Below the pieces are notes generated by a model. That model did no database searches. It was not told the origin of the DNA and was given only the letters and a program-made list of their open reading frames with translations. Shown here in pieces: positions 1-8,517 of a stretch of 64,000 bases of DNA. Each line of letters begins with the position of its first letter. Positions within the stretch are counted from its first letter, which is position 1. The DNA lies in the NCBI RefSeq assembly GCF_004345645.1, contig NZ_SLWS01000008.1, forward strand, positions 434,001-498,000. The letters run 5' to 3'. This stretch comes from Actinocrispum wychmicini. GTDB taxonomy: Bacteria > Actinomycetota > Actinomycetes > Mycobacteriales > Pseudonocardiaceae. The translations under genes and the position numbers were made by a program.

Positions 1-1416
1 AACATGGTCGGCGAGCACACGTTCTACGAGTCCGCCGGTCAGCGGGACTTCCGGTACGCCGAGCTGGTCGGGCAGGCCACCCTGGCGGATCCGGAGTGGA
101 CCGCGCGGCTGCTGAAGTGGCTGCGGTCGAGCGCGAACATGCGGACGGCGTCGTTGGTGGGCGCCGCCGAGTTCGCTCGCGCGCGACTGTCGGCCGGGCT
201 TGACGGGATGTCGCGTCAGGTCGTGGATTCTGTGCTGCAGCGCCCGGACGAGCCGGGGGAGATGCTCGCCTACTGGACGGCCGTGCACGGCCGCGCGATC
301 CCGAAGCCGGTCAAGCGTGGCGTGGCGGATGCCGTGCGGCGCCTGTACGACGAGCGCGCGTTGGTGAAGTACGACAGCGATGCCAAGGGTTTCCGGTTCG
401 GTGACGTGATCGACCTCGTGCACCCGTCGAACTCCGGTCTGGTCCAGGCGGATCTCTACAAGCACGCCCTGGACCGCCGGCACGGGCGGGACGAGCCGAT
501 CCCGGAGCGCCTGACCCTGCTGCGCAAGCGGCAGGAGCTGATGGCGTTGCCGGAGCAGGAGCGTCGGGCCGTGCTGCGGACGCCGGAGCGCCTGCGCGAG
601 GCCGGGATGACGTGGGAGGCGTTGGCGGGCTGGCTGCAGGGACCGATGGACGCCATGGCGTGGCAGGCGATCATGCCGTCCATGGGGTTCATGGCCCAGC
701 TGCGGAACCTGCGGAACTTCGACCAGGCACGGGTGTCGGACAAGGCGGCCAAGGCCGTCGCGGACCGGCTCGCGGACCCGGAGCAGGTGGCGCGGTCGCG
801 GCAGCTGCCGTTGCGGTTCCTGTCCGCTTACCGGGCGGCGCCGTCCGTCCGGTGGTCGTGGCCGTTGGAGCAGGCGTTGACGCACTCGCTGGCGAACGTG
901 CCGGTGCTCGGCGGCCGGACGCTGATCCTGGTGGACACGTCCGGGTCGATGAGCGGCCCGCTGTCGGCGCGCAGCGAACTGATGCGGTGGGACGGCGCCG
1001 CGGTCTTCGGCATCGCGTTGGGAATGCGGTGCGCGGAGGCCGATGTGGTGTCGTTCGCGTCCACCAGCAAGCCCTTCCCGATGCGGGACGGCGAGTCGCT
1101 GCTGCGGGCCGTGGAGCGGTGGCGGAAGGGCGGGTACTTCCTCAACAGCGGCACGGAAACGGCGATCGCGTTGCGAAAGCACTTCGGTAAGCACGACCGT
1201 GTGGTGATCGTGACGGACGAGCAGGCAGCCTACGGTAACGTAGGAACCGTGCTGCCACAAGAGGTTCCGCTGTACACATGGAACCTCGCGGGGTACCGGC
1301 ACGGGCATGCGCCGAGCGGGTCCAGCAACCGGCACACGTTCGGGGGCCTGTCGGACAGTGCTTTCGGGATGATCCCGTTGCTGGAGGCCGGAAGGGACGC
1401 TGACTGGCCGTTCTAG
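1..1416 (+). CDS. TROVE domain and vWA RNA-binding protein (Ro60/Rsr-like), 5' end missing
   Basis: The open frame runs off the left edge. The first in-window Met (base 4) falls inside the conserved NMVGE.TFYE stretch that in this family lies some 50 residues in, so the true start is outside. The visible 470 residues hold the TROVE HEAT-like ring, then a vWA domain with a MIDAS motif (DTSGSMSG near residue 311; VTDEQA later). Ro60/Rsr proteins bind misfolded RNAs and Y RNAs and assist RNA quality control; that role is inferred from the family. No Y RNA or Rtc repair gene is visible in the window. The stop overlaps that of the convergent gene by three bases. Confidence 0.9.
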   Translation, partial: NMVGEHTFYESAGQRDFRYAELVGQATLADPEWTARLLKWLRSSANMRTASLVGAAEFARARLSAGLDGMSRQVVDSVLQRPDEPGEMLAYWTAVHGRAIPKPVKRGVADAVRRLYDERALVKYDSDAKGFRFGDVIDLVHPSNSGLVQADLYKHALDRRHGRDEPIPERLTLLRKRQELMALPEQERRAVLRTPERLREAGMTWEALAGWLQGPMDAMAWQAIMPSMGFMAQLRNLRNFDQARVSDKAAKAVADRLADPEQVARSRQLPLRFLSAYRAAPSVRWSWPLEQALTHSLANVPVLGGRTLILVDTSGSMSGPLSARSELMRWDGAAVFGIALGMRCAEADVVSFASTSKPFPMRDGESLLRAVERWRKGGYFLNSGTETAIALRKHFGKHDRVVIVTDEQAAYGNVGTVLPQEVPLYTWNLAGYRHGHAPSGSSNRHTFGGLSDSAFGMIPLLEAGRDADWPF

Positions 1417-1922
1417 GAGGACGCGCTGGGTGGTTGCCACGGACGTAACCGTGGCAACCACCCGGGCACGGCGTTCCGGTACGTGTCGTACTGGTTGCCG
1501 AAGTTGCGCCGCAACGATGGTTCCTCGTGCCAGTGCACCATCGAGTAGAAGGCCGCGGACACCGCGAGCGCGTACGCCAGGACCCAGGGCTGGCCGAAGA
1601 CCAGCGCCTGGCCGACGATCGCACCCAGCACACAGAGGTACATCGGGTTGCGCACGTACCGGTAGAAGCCGCCGACCACGAGTTTCTCCGGCGGTGCGAC
1701 CGGCGCGGGCGTGCCGAATCCCTCGACCACGAACCGGACGAACGCCGAGACGAGCACGGCGACCGACGGCACGAGGACCACCCAGCCGAGCACCCGCAGC
1801 GGCGGCCAGATCGGCTCCACCTGCCACCTGGTGATCAGCCAGGGCAGCAGGCCGGCGACGATTCCCGGGGCCAGTACGAAGAACACAGCCGAACCCGCGG
1901 CGGCGACGACTCTGTTACGCAC
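1413..1922 (-). CDS. Isoprenylcysteine carboxyl methyltransferase-like membrane enzyme
   Basis: 169 residues with about four hydrophobic helices. The C-terminal half has the ICMT/phospholipid N-methyltransferase signature: RYVRNPMY, then WHEEP, FG..Y..Y and VPGW, which form the SAM-binding region of this integral-membrane family. The bacterial substrate is unknown; these proteins methylate lipids or small hydrophobic molecules. The last dozen codons also encode the strong terminator hairpin shared with the TROVE gene. It stands alone on its strand with no obvious partner. Confidence 0.8.
   Translation of the reverse strand: MRNRVVAAAGSAVFFVLAPGIVAGLLPWLITRWQVEPIWPPLRVLGWVVLVPSVAVLVSAFVRFVVEGFGTPAPVAPPEKLVVGGFYRYVRNPMYLCVLGAIVGQALVFGQPWVLAYALAVSAAFYSMVHWHEEPSLRRNFGNQYDTYRNAVPGWLPRLRPWQPPSASS
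1428..1463. terminator. Bidirectional hairpin between convergent genes
   Basis: A perfect 15-bp inverted repeat (arms 1428-1442 and 1449-1463, 6-base loop) lies just past the TROVE stop and inside the last codons of the convergent methyltransferase gene. There is no T-tract, as is common in actinomycetes. It can serve both transcripts. Confidence 0.7.
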
Positions 1923-1991
1923 GCACCTATTGTCATACTTTGATGAGTTCTACGGATCTGTAGTCACTCGGATGGCCCTGGGGTTGTCCCA

Positions 1992-2168
1992 CTATCGGGC
2001 TACCTGGGCGTCGTCGAACGGTGCCATCGCGGCCCACCGGGCGGCCTCCTCCGATGAGGACACCTCCACCAGCCACGTGCCGCCGTGCGCCTCCAGCAGG
2101 ACGCCCGCCCTGGCCAGCTGCTCGGTGAACCGGGTGATCGCCGGCTGGGCGCTGATCACGAACCGCAT
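1992..2168 (-). CDS. Small hypothetical protein (58 aa)
   Basis: The ATG at 2168 is preceded by a good GAGGAG ribosome site 7 bases upstream, which favours it over the longer in-frame extension. The product is a soluble protein of 58 residues with an alpha-beta-alpha look (MRFVIS..., then GTWLVEVSSSEEAARWA), and I do not recognise a family. It lies 61 bp downstream of the DMT transporter on the same strand and may be cotranscribed with it. Confidence 0.55.
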   Translation of the reverse strand: MRFVISAQPAITRFTEQLARAGVLLEAHGGTWLVEVSSSEEAARWAAMAPFDDAQVAR

Positions 2169-2229
2169 GCCGTGCTCCTCTCGCACTCTCCCTGCCGGGA
2201 CGTCGAACGAGAGGAGCTGAGATCGACGC

Positions 2230-3135
2230 TCAGACCCGGACGAGTTTCCGCACCGGGTCGATCTCGGCCGGCTGGACGTGGTGGTGCGGCCGCAGCCGGG
2301 CGAGGATGACCACACCCGCGATGGTGACCGCGCCCGCGGCCAGCACGCCGAGGTTGGCGAACAGTGAACTGGGCAGCTGCTCGTTGAGCACGAGCACGCC
2401 GATCAGCGACCCGGTGATCGGGTCGACCACCAGCAGCGTCGCGTAGCTCATCGCGAACCGGCCGGTGCGGTACGCGTTCTGCTGGAACAGCAGGCCCAGC
2501 ACGCAGAACAGCACAGCGAGCCCGGCGACCCAGAAAACCGTGCCGCTGACCTCGCGCAACGCCGTGCTGCCGCTGACCCGGACCATGGCCGCGAACGTGC
2601 CGTACGCCAATCCCGAGCCGATCGCGAGGAACAGCGCGTTGACCGCGCCCCTGTGCCGCCTCGCCATCACAGCCGACCCGCCGAGGAGCGCGAACACGCA
2701 ACCGGACAACACCACCGCGGACGACCCGTTCAGCGTGGGCGGCGTCGACTCGTGCGGCAGGAGCATGAGGAGGCTCACCAGGCCGATGCTGACCGCGATG
2801 GCGCCCAGCACCTCCAAGCGCTTCACCCGCCTGCGGTCGATGGCCGCGGCGATCAGCACAGCGAACGGCAACCCGCTCATGCCCAACGGCTGAACCAGGG
2901 TCAACGGGCCGTTCGAGAGGGCCATGATGTGCATCGCGGACCCACCGAGCGTGGTGAGCGCGCCGAGCAACCACTTGGGCTGGCGAACCAGGTGCGGCAG
3001 CAACCGCAGGAAGCTGTGGCTCTGGCAGTGCCCAGCCGCGTTCTGCTGGAGGGCGGCGCCCAGGGCGACGAGCGGCGCGCCTGCCACGGCGGCCACCAAC
3101 CACAGCGTCACCGTGCGGTGTCCAACGTCATGCAC
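2230..3135 (-). CDS. DMT-family (EamA-like) permease
   Basis: 301 residues with about ten hydrophobic segments in two halves, the layout of drug/metabolite transporters. Typical features are the QQNAA motif in the first helix, a basic loop (DRRRVKR) in the middle and a second half that repeats the fold (FFWVAGLAVLF, TLLVVDPITGSLIG). The substrate cannot be told from sequence. Upstream is a Crp-type palindrome (3304-3319), so expression may respond to a Crp/Fnr regulator. It precedes the small 58-aa gene. Confidence 0.85.
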   Translation of the reverse strand: MHDVGHRTVTLWLVAAVAGAPLVALGAALQQNAAGHCQSHSFLRLLPHLVRQPKWLLGALTTLGGSAMHIMALSNGPLTLVQPLGMSGLPFAVLIAAAIDRRRVKRLEVLGAIAVSIGLVSLLMLLPHESTPPTLNGSSAVVLSGCVFALLGGSAVMARRHRGAVNALFLAIGSGLAYGTFAAMVRVSGSTALREVSGTVFWVAGLAVLFCVLGLLFQQNAYRTGRFAMSYATLLVVDPITGSLIGVLVLNEQLPSSLFANLGVLAAGAVTIAGVVILARLRPHHHVQPAEIDPVRKLVRV

Positions 3136-3570
3136 ATGACACGCGGGGCGAGTGGTGATCGGTTCGAGATCGAATCGAAATGCACCCGCGCACCCTAATG
3201 GGCGACCCCTAAGGGGCGTGTGAGGTGGTGCCTCATCGGACAGGCTCGCTGACCTGCTGTCAAACGAATTTCCGGCGCCTGGGCGGTGCCGATCTCAGGG
3301 TGATGTGAGCCATGTCACATGACAGGGTGATCGTCGAATCGGCGCGGCGACCACCCCGTACTCCCAGTTCAGCGCACTCGTCGTGCCTCCTCAGCGTCGG
3401 TCGGCGCGAGTTCGGCGGTCCAGAGGTTTCCCTTCTCCCCCCAGCAAGGTCAACGGTGGGAAACGGTCATTTGCAGGGCGGTTCATACGGTGTGTCGCCG
3501 GTCGCCATGCCCCGGCTGCGGGCGGCGACCAGGGCACTGACCTTGCCCGGTCCCGCGAAGGTGGGTCGTG
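3136..3570. other. Intergenic stretch without a convincing gene
   Basis: About 435 bp between the DMT gene and the nSTAND1 remnant. Open frames here are short and show no family resemblance. The only clear signal is the Crp-type palindrome at 3304-3319. Confidence 0.6.
3304..3319. promoter_or_regulatory. Crp-like binding site
   Basis: TGTGAGCCATGTCACA fits the Crp consensus TGTGA-N6-TCACA in all ten fixed positions. It lies about 170 bp before the DMT start on the other strand. The match is seen directly; binding is inferred. Confidence 0.6.
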
Positions 3571-4090
3571 TCAGAGGTAGAACGTGCCCGACGTGTTGCC
3601 GGCCGCGGGCGTCCGGCCGTCGGTGTCGAAGGCCACGCTGAGCACCCGGTTGAGCAGCCTCGCCCGCACGAACTCGCCGAGCACCCGGTTGACCTGTGGG
3701 TCCGGCACCTGCCGCCGCAGTTGGTCCACGATGGCCCGGCGGCGGGTCTGACCGGTGTCCGCGGCCGCGTGCACCAGGCGCAGCAGCACCGGCCGGGCGA
3801 CGTCCTGCCCGGCCGGGCGAAGGTCCGCTCGGCCGTGGTGGCGACCGCGCCGTGGATGCCGCCGGTGAGTTCGTGTCCGGCGACGGTCAGCATCCACCCA
3901 TCGCCTTGTCGTCATTTTGCCAACAAGGCCTGCGACAACAGCGGCAACGCGCCCGGGCCGTCGCCGACGTCCAGCATCAGCAGTTCCACCAGGCCCGGCT
4001 CCATGTCCAGCCCGGCGACCGCGGCGGGCCGGCTGATCGCGGCCGCAACTCGGCGTCGCTCATCGGCCTCAGGGCGAGCTGTCCGTCCCT
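3571..4090 (-). pseudogene. Decayed nSTAND1 NTPase fragment
   Basis: Reading right to left and switching frame, the DNA encodes a recognisable stretch of actinobacterial nSTAND1 proteins: PMSDAELR, AAISRPAAVAGLDMEPGL, DVGDGPGALPLLSQALLAK, then LTGGIHGAVATTAERTF, then VLLRLVHAAADT and VNRVLGEFVRARLL. Lesions are a frameshift after AELR, a TGA where the family has Trp after LLAK, and a second frameshift after AERTF. The P-loop part and the usual C-terminal WD40 or TPR sensor are absent. The fragment begins right after vapC, so the junction may mark an old rearrangement. Several lesions make pure sequencing error unlikely. Confidence 0.75.
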
Positions 4091-4092
4091 TG

Positions 4093-4557
4093 TCACACAG
4101 CTGAGGTGTCAGGCGCGATGAGTCGGAGGTTTGAGAAGTACGTGCGGTAGCGCGCGACATCACGGGTGAGCAACTGGTATCGGCTCACAGCGGCGTGTGC
4201 ACCGATGTAGAAGTCGGGCAGAGGTGACCGCCGTTCACCGCCGCGCTTCCGGTAGGCGACGAATGCCCGTGATGCCAGGAAACCTGCTTCGTAGGGAAGC
4301 TGTTCTCGCTTGAAGTCCGTGGCGGGCAGTGCGTCGTCGAGATCCTCGATCGTGTCGAACCCCGCGGAGACCTCGGCGTAGACGATCGGGTTGATCACCA
4401 GGTCGCCCGAGTCACGAGCATCCGCGACAGCCTGCTCTGACCAATCGGCCCACTTCGGATCGTCGGTGAAGATGTCGAGCAGGACGCAAGTGTCCACGAG
4501 AGTCACAACATGCTCAGGATCAGGGTCCACCAGTCGCAGTCGACTATCACTCGCCAC
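4093..4557 (-). CDS. VapC-type PIN-domain toxin ribonuclease
   Basis: 154 residues with a PIN fold. Acidic active-site residues fit the family: Asp in LVDTCVLLDIF, Glu in NPIVYAEV, Asp in LPDFYIGAHA and Asp in LLTRDVARY. VapC toxins are Mg-dependent RNases that cut tRNA or rRNA when released from their antitoxin. The start is GTG at 4557, inside the last codons of the antitoxin gene, so the pair is translationally coupled. A GTG about 16 codons in, just before LVDT, is an alternative start. Confidence 0.85.
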   Translation of the reverse strand: MASDSRLRLVDPDPEHVVTLVDTCVLLDIFTDDPKWADWSEQAVADARDSGDLVINPIVYAEVSAGFDTIEDLDDALPATDFKREQLPYEAGFLASRAFVAYRKRGGERRSPLPDFYIGAHAAVSRYQLLTRDVARYRTYFSNLRLIAPDTSAV

Positions 4558-4771
4558 GTAGCAGATCCATCAACTCGTCGGTGCTCATTCTCGTCGTCGC
4601 CTTTCCACGCATGCCACGTGCCAGGCGCTGGCCATGGGTGTCGCCCTCGACGCGGAGGATGCGAAGCACGTTCCCGTCCTCGATCACCTCGACCTCGTCG
4701 CCTTCATTGAGGTGGTGCTTCTTCCGGAGCCAGGCAGGAATGGTGACCTGCCCTTTGCTGTTTAACCGCAT
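4547..4771 (-). CDS. VapB antitoxin, AbrB/SpoVT fold
   Basis: 74 residues. The N-terminus (MRLNSKGQVTIPAWLRKKHHLNEGDEVE) is a clear AbrB/MazE swapped-hairpin DNA-binding domain; the C-terminal tail (STDELMDLLRGE) would wrap the toxin. The stop overlaps the toxin start by 11 bases. As usual for such pairs it should repress its own promoter, where an AT-rich repeat cluster is found (4783-4816). Confidence 0.9.
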   Translation of the reverse strand: MRLNSKGQVTIPAWLRKKHHLNEGDEVEVIEDGNVLRILRVEGDTHGQRLARGMRGKATTRMSTDELMDLLRGE

Positions 4772-4782
4772 CGCCTGCCTCC

Positions 4783-4816
4783 GTGTAGTATGTAGTACGC
4801 GTAGGAAGTATTACAC
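4783..4816 (-). promoter_or_regulatory. Probable vapBC operator/promoter
   Basis: Just upstream of vapB is an AT-rich block unlike its GC-rich surroundings. The arms GTGTAGTA (4783-4790) and TATTACAC (4809-4816) pair at 7 of 8 positions, and GTAGTA occurs twice between 4785 and 4797. This is the normal place for an autoregulatory site. It overlaps the 3' end of the araC-type gene. Confidence 0.5.
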
Positions 4817-5641
4817 AGCCCTATGTGACCCCACTAGGTGCGCTGCGGCGTAGGCGCCGGGAGTGAGGCCGTAGTAGCGGCGGAACCAGCGGGTGAGGTG
4901 GCTTTGGTCGGCGAAGCCGACTTCGGTGGCGGTCTCGGCGGGTGGTTTTCCGGCGGTGAGGTGTTTGCGGGCGGCGCGGAGGCGGAGTTGGCGTTGGTAG
5001 TCGCTCGGTGGCATGCCGTAGGTCGTGGTGAAGGCACGGTGCAGGGCGAACCGGCTGCAGCCGGCGACTTCGGCCAGGTCGGTGGCTGAGATGTCCGTCG
5101 CGTAGGCGCTGTGCAGGAGGTCGCGGGCGCGGCGGACGCCCGCCGGGACAGAGCGCGCCTGCTGTGGCGCGACCGGTTGGTCGGCGCCGCGGCGGACCAT
5201 GGCGTGGACGGTGGCGGTGAGGGCTTCGTCCTGGGCAAGGAGGGTGCCGGCGCTGAGGGCGCGGTGCAGGCGGCGCAGCGCGTCGGCGAGCACTTCGTCG
5301 TCCAGGACCGGGGCGGTGAACAGGGGGAGGCCGGTGGGGCGGTCGGTCACGTCGGACAGCACGCCGGTGACCAGGGCGGTGCCGATGTGGACGATCTTGT
5401 ACGTGAAGCCGAGGTCCGTGGTGGCGCGGCCGTCGTGCGGCTCGTCCGGGTTGAACGCCATCACCATGCCGGCGGCGCTGACCCGGGCGGCGCCGCGGCA
5501 GGTGAAGGACTGGGCACCCAGTTCCGTGACGCCGAACGAGTACGTCTCGTGGCTGTGCCGGTGGTAGACGTGCTCTTCGAAGTGGGCGTGCATGGCCTCT
5601 AGATCACGGCCGGGCGCCCGCCAGTACTGTGCCCAGTCCAT
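4811..5641 (-). CDS. AraC-family transcriptional regulator
   Basis: 276 residues. Residues 1-150 form a cupin-like sensor domain (HRHSHETYSFGV; FNPDEPHDGRA); residues 170-265 carry two helix-turn-helix motifs (DLAEVAGCSRFALHRAFTTTYG and PPAETATEVGFADQSHLTRWFRRYYGLTPG). The layout matches regulators of small-molecule transport or metabolism. Its target is not obvious; neighbours are a toxin-antitoxin pair and a peptidase on the same strand. Confidence 0.9.
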   Translation of the reverse strand: MDWAQYWRAPGRDLEAMHAHFEEHVYHRHSHETYSFGVTELGAQSFTCRGAARVSAAGMVMAFNPDEPHDGRATTDLGFTYKIVHIGTALVTGVLSDVTDRPTGLPLFTAPVLDDEVLADALRRLHRALSAGTLLAQDEALTATVHAMVRRGADQPVAPQQARSVPAGVRRARDLLHSAYATDISATDLAEVAGCSRFALHRAFTTTYGMPPSDYQRQLRLRAARKHLTAGKPPAETATEVGFADQSHLTRWFRRYYGLTPGAYAAAHLVGSHRAV

Positions 5642-5653
5642 CAGTCCATTGTG

Positions 5654-6724
5654 CTAGATCGTGCTAACGAATTCCGTGAGTGCCCGGTAGTAGGGCTCGA
5701 TCGTGGTGATGTCGACGTACTCCGCCGGGCCGTGCAGGCCGTCGCCGCCGATGCCGAAGATCACCGCGTCGACACCCCGCTGGTAGTAGAAACGGCCGTC
5801 CGCGGCGCCGTGTTTGCGGAGGAAGTCGCCGCTGAAGCCCTGGTTCCGTGCGGCTCGTTGCAGCGCGAGGACCTGGGGGCTGTCGTCGGCCGCGTGGTGC
5901 GGCGGATCCAGGCGTTCGATGGTCACGGTGACGTCGGGTGCGCAGAGTGACTCCAGGTAGGCGGCGATCTCCTCAAGCGAGTGGCCGGTGAAGTCGGTGT
6001 CCTGGGGTGGGTACCGGATGTCCAGCCACGCGGTCGCGTCGGCCGGGACCTGGTTGAGGGCGGTGTTGGACGTGCCGATCCGGGCGACGTTCACCGTGGT
6101 GCGCCAGGCCTCGGCGGTGGGGACCGGGTACTTGTCGATCACGTTCTGGATGCTCGTGGTCAGCTTGAGCAGGGCGCTGTCCGCGTTCCACGGGTACGCC
6201 GAGTGTCCACTTCGGCCGGTCGCGCGCAGGACCGCGGTGAAGATGCCCTTGGACTCGTTCACCAGACGCAGGCCGCTCTGCTCGCCGATCACCACGAAGT
6301 CGGCTGTCACACCGTTTTCCAGCTGGTGGAGCGTGCCGTTGCGGCCGCCCACCTCCTCGTCGGTCACCAGCTGTAAGGCGACCGGGGTGGTCGCCTCCTG
6401 GAAGACGAGGGCCTCCACCAGAGCGGCCACCTTCATGTCGTGCGCGCCGCGGGCGTACAGGCGGGAGCCTTCGACGCGGGGCCGGAACTGTTCGTCGCCG
6501 GCCGGGACAACATCGAGATGCGCGTTGAGGATCAGCGGGAAGTGCCGGCGGGACGGCCCGGCGTACACCAGGGCGCTCGGCTTGCCGTTCGACGAGAACC
6601 GCTCGACCGTGTGCCCGGTCCCGACGAAGTCGAGTACGTACTCCAGCGCCCGGTGCAGTTCGTCGGGCCGGTCGGCGGTGGAGGGGATCGCCAGGAGTTC
6701 CTGAGCCTGCGACAACAGTTCCAT
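5654..6724 (-). CDS. M20-family metallopeptidase/deacylase
   Basis: 356 residues from ATG 6724. The binuclear zinc site is visible: LNAHLDVVPA (His, Asp), RGAHDMKVA (bridging Asp) and VTDEEVGGRNG (catalytic Glu plus Glu ligand), followed by the dimerisation lid (GRSGHSAYPWNADSALLKL). Family members hydrolyse dipeptides, N-acyl amino acids or desuccinylate intermediates; the substrate is not resolved. The frame stays open upstream, but those codons lie opposite the divergent zinc-finger and iron-sulfur genes and are not expected to be used. The start region forms a short divergent promoter with the zinc-finger gene. Confidence 0.88.
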   Translation of the reverse strand: MELLSQAQELLAIPSTADRPDELHRALEYVLDFVGTGHTVERFSSNGKPSALVYAGPSRRHFPLILNAHLDVVPAGDEQFRPRVEGSRLYARGAHDMKVAALVEALVFQEATTPVALQLVTDEEVGGRNGTLHQLENGVTADFVVIGEQSGLRLVNESKGIFTAVLRATGRSGHSAYPWNADSALLKLTTSIQNVIDKYPVPTAEAWRTTVNVARIGTSNTALNQVPADATAWLDIRYPPQDTDFTGHSLEEIAAYLESLCAPDVTVTIERLDPPHHAADDSPQVLALQRAARNQGFSGDFLRKHGAADGRFYYQRGVDAVIFGIGGDGLHGPAEYVDITTIEPYYRALTEFVSTI

Positions 6725-6754
6725 TGGTCCAACGCTAGGACTAACGTGGCCGGT

Positions 6755-6913
6755 ATGACCACAAGAACCGCCTTGGCGTGCAGCTTCTGCGGCAAGACCG
6801 AGAAGGAAGTCGCGAAGCTGGTGGCCGGTCCAGGCGTCTACATCTGCGACGGCTGCGTCCGACTCGCCCACGAGGTCATCCAGGAAGCCGAAGACCAGGA
6901 AGCCGACCACTGA
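6755..6913 (+). CDS. Stand-alone ClpX-type C4 zinc-finger protein (52 aa)
   Basis: The whole product is one ClpX zinc-binding domain: CSFCGKTEKEVAKLVAGPG then ICDGCVRLAHEVIQE, with four Cys spaced as in ClpX (CxxC-N-CxxC). No AAA+ part follows. In ClpX this domain dimerises and binds substrates or adaptors, so a free copy could act as an adaptor or decoy; that is inference. It starts 30 bp from the divergent M20 gene and ends about 60 bp before the molybdoenzyme operon. Confidence 0.85.
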   Translation: MTTRTALACSFCGKTEKEVAKLVAGPGVYICDGCVRLAHEVIQEAEDQEADH

Positions 6914-6976
6914 CCGGATAGACTGGCCGTCCCGCCGCCGCCCGTTCCGCCGCAGGAACATGTGGAGGTCTCTGTG

Positions 6977-7540
6977 ATGGCCAACGACGGCCTGTCCAGA
7001 AGGGGTTTCTTCGCCAACGCGGCCGCGATCTCGGCCGGTGTCGCCCTCGCCGCCCCGGCGGCGGGCGAGGCAGCCGCCGACCCGGGCGCGGTGGAGTTCG
7101 TCCTCAACGGCAAACCCGTGTCCCTGACCGTCGACCCGAGGGTCACGTTGCTCGACGCGTTGCGGGAACGCCTGCGTCTCACCGGCACCAAGAAAGGCTG
7201 CGACCGAGGCCAGTGCGGGGCCTGCACGGTCCATGTCGACGGTAGGCGCGTGGTGTCCTGCCTGACGCTCGCGGCGACCTTGCGCGGCAAACACGTGACC
7301 ACGATCGAAAGTTTGGCGGACGGCGACCAGTTACATCCCGTACAACAGGCGTTCGTCGACTGTGACGGCCTGCAATGCGGGTTCTGCACACCCGGGCAGA
7401 TCATGTCCGCGACCGCCGTCATCGCTGAAGGGCACGCGCACACGGACGCCGAGATCCAGGAGGCGATGTCCGGCAACATCTGCCGCTGCGGGGCGTACCC
7501 GAACATCGTCGCCGCGATCCGCCAGGCCGGGGGTGCGTGA
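6977..7540 (+). CDS. (2Fe-2S) subunit of xanthine dehydrogenase-like molybdoenzyme, Tat-exported
   Basis: 187 residues from ATG 6977, which has GGAGG 8 bases upstream. Residues 8-32 are a Tat-type signal (SRRGFF then a hydrophobic Ala-rich stretch). The mature part has the plant-type [2Fe-2S] motif (C.RGQCGACTV...C) and the second cluster (CGFCTPG...CRCGAYPNI). It passes electrons from the Mo subunit to the FAD subunit. As only this subunit has a signal, the folded trimer would be exported piggy-back. The stop and next start overlap (TGATG). Confidence 0.92.
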   Translation: MANDGLSRRGFFANAAAISAGVALAAPAAGEAAADPGAVEFVLNGKPVSLTVDPRVTLLDALRERLRLTGTKKGCDRGQCGACTVHVDGRRVVSCLTLAATLRGKHVTTIESLADGDQLHPVQQAFVDCDGLQCGFCTPGQIMSATAVIAEGHAHTDAEIQEAMSGNICRCGAYPNIVAAIRQAGGA

Positions 7541-8517
7541 TGCACGGCTTCGACTTCGCCGCCCCGACCACCACCGACCAGGCGTTGGCGCTGGCCGCGG
7601 ACCGGTCGGCGTTCCTGGCCGGCGGCACCACCCTGGTCGACCTGATGAAACTGGACGTGCTGACCCCGGACCGGGTCATCGACATCAACGACCTGCCTAT
7701 CCGCGGCATCGTCCGGGACCGCGGCGGGTTGGCGATCGGCGCGTTGGAGCGGATGAGCGATGTCGCCGTCCACCGGGACGTGCGGACGATGTTCCCGGTG
7801 ATCGCGCAGGCGCTGCTGGCGAGCGCGTCCGGGCAGCTGCGCAACATGGCCAGCATGGGCGGGAACCTGTTGCAGCGCACCAGATGCGACTACTTCCGGG
7901 ACGTCCACTCGCCGTGCAACAAACGGCAGTCCGGCACTGGCTGTCCCGCGCTGGGCGGCGACAACCGGGGCCACGCGGTTCTCGGTACGAGTGACGCGTG
8001 CGTGGCGACGCACGCCTCAGATCTCGCTGTCGCGCTCGTCGCGTTGGACGCACATGTTGTGCTGCAATCGAAGCAGGGCCAACGGGTTGTTCCGCTCATC
8101 GAGTTCTACACGTTGCCCGGGGCGACGCCGAGCGTGGAGAACGTCCTCACGCCGGGGGAGTTGGTCACCCGGATCCTGGTGCCGCGGCTGGTGTGGGCGG
8201 ACAACTCGGCGTACGTGAAAGTCCGGGACCGGCAGTCGTACGAGTTCGCGCTCGCTTCGGCCGCGGTGGCGGCGGACATCGTCGGCGGGACCGTTCAGGA
8301 GGCACGGGTCGCGGTCGGCGGCGTGGGCACCAAGCCATGGCGACTCCCTCAGGTCGAGGCGGCGTTACGCGGCAAGCCCGCCAACGAACAAAGCTTCACC
8401 GAGGCGGCGAAGCTCGCCGTGCAGGGCGCACGGCCGTTGGCGCACAACGGTTTCAAGGTCATCCTTGTGCAGCGGACCATTGTCCGCGCGTTGATGGGCC
8501 TGCGGGGTGTCCGATGA
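7540..8517 (+). CDS. FAD-binding subunit of xanthine dehydrogenase-like enzyme
   Basis: 325 residues. The FAD-binding signature is clear: LAGGTTLVDLMKLDV, then NMASMGGNLLQRTRCDYFRD with the Cys-rich CPALGG loop, as in CoxM/HcrB-type medium subunits. The Mo subunit overlaps its end by four bases (ATGA), so all three genes are one operon. A GTG directly before the ATG is a possible alternative start. Confidence 0.92.
   Translation: MHGFDFAAPTTTDQALALAADRSAFLAGGTTLVDLMKLDVLTPDRVIDINDLPIRGIVRDRGGLAIGALERMSDVAVHRDVRTMFPVIAQALLASASGQLRNMASMGGNLLQRTRCDYFRDVHSPCNKRQSGTGCPALGGDNRGHAVLGTSDACVATHASDLAVALVALDAHVVLQSKQGQRVVPLIEFYTLPGATPSVENVLTPGELVTRILVPRLVWADNSAYVKVRDRQSYEFALASAAVAADIVGGTVQEARVAVGGVGTKPWRLPQVEAALRGKPANEQSFTEAAKLAVQGARPLAHNGFKVILVQRTIVRALMGLRGVR

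Noticed and set aside
5654..7294. Long leftward extension of the M20 peptidase frame to 7294
   Set aside because: The extra codons lie opposite the zinc-finger and Fe-S genes and show no family similarity; the peptidase begins at 6724.
7998..8513. Upstream extension of the Mo-subunit frame
   Set aside because: It overlaps the FAD subunit in another frame with low-complexity Arg/Gly content; ATG 8514 fits the family start and the ATGA overlap.
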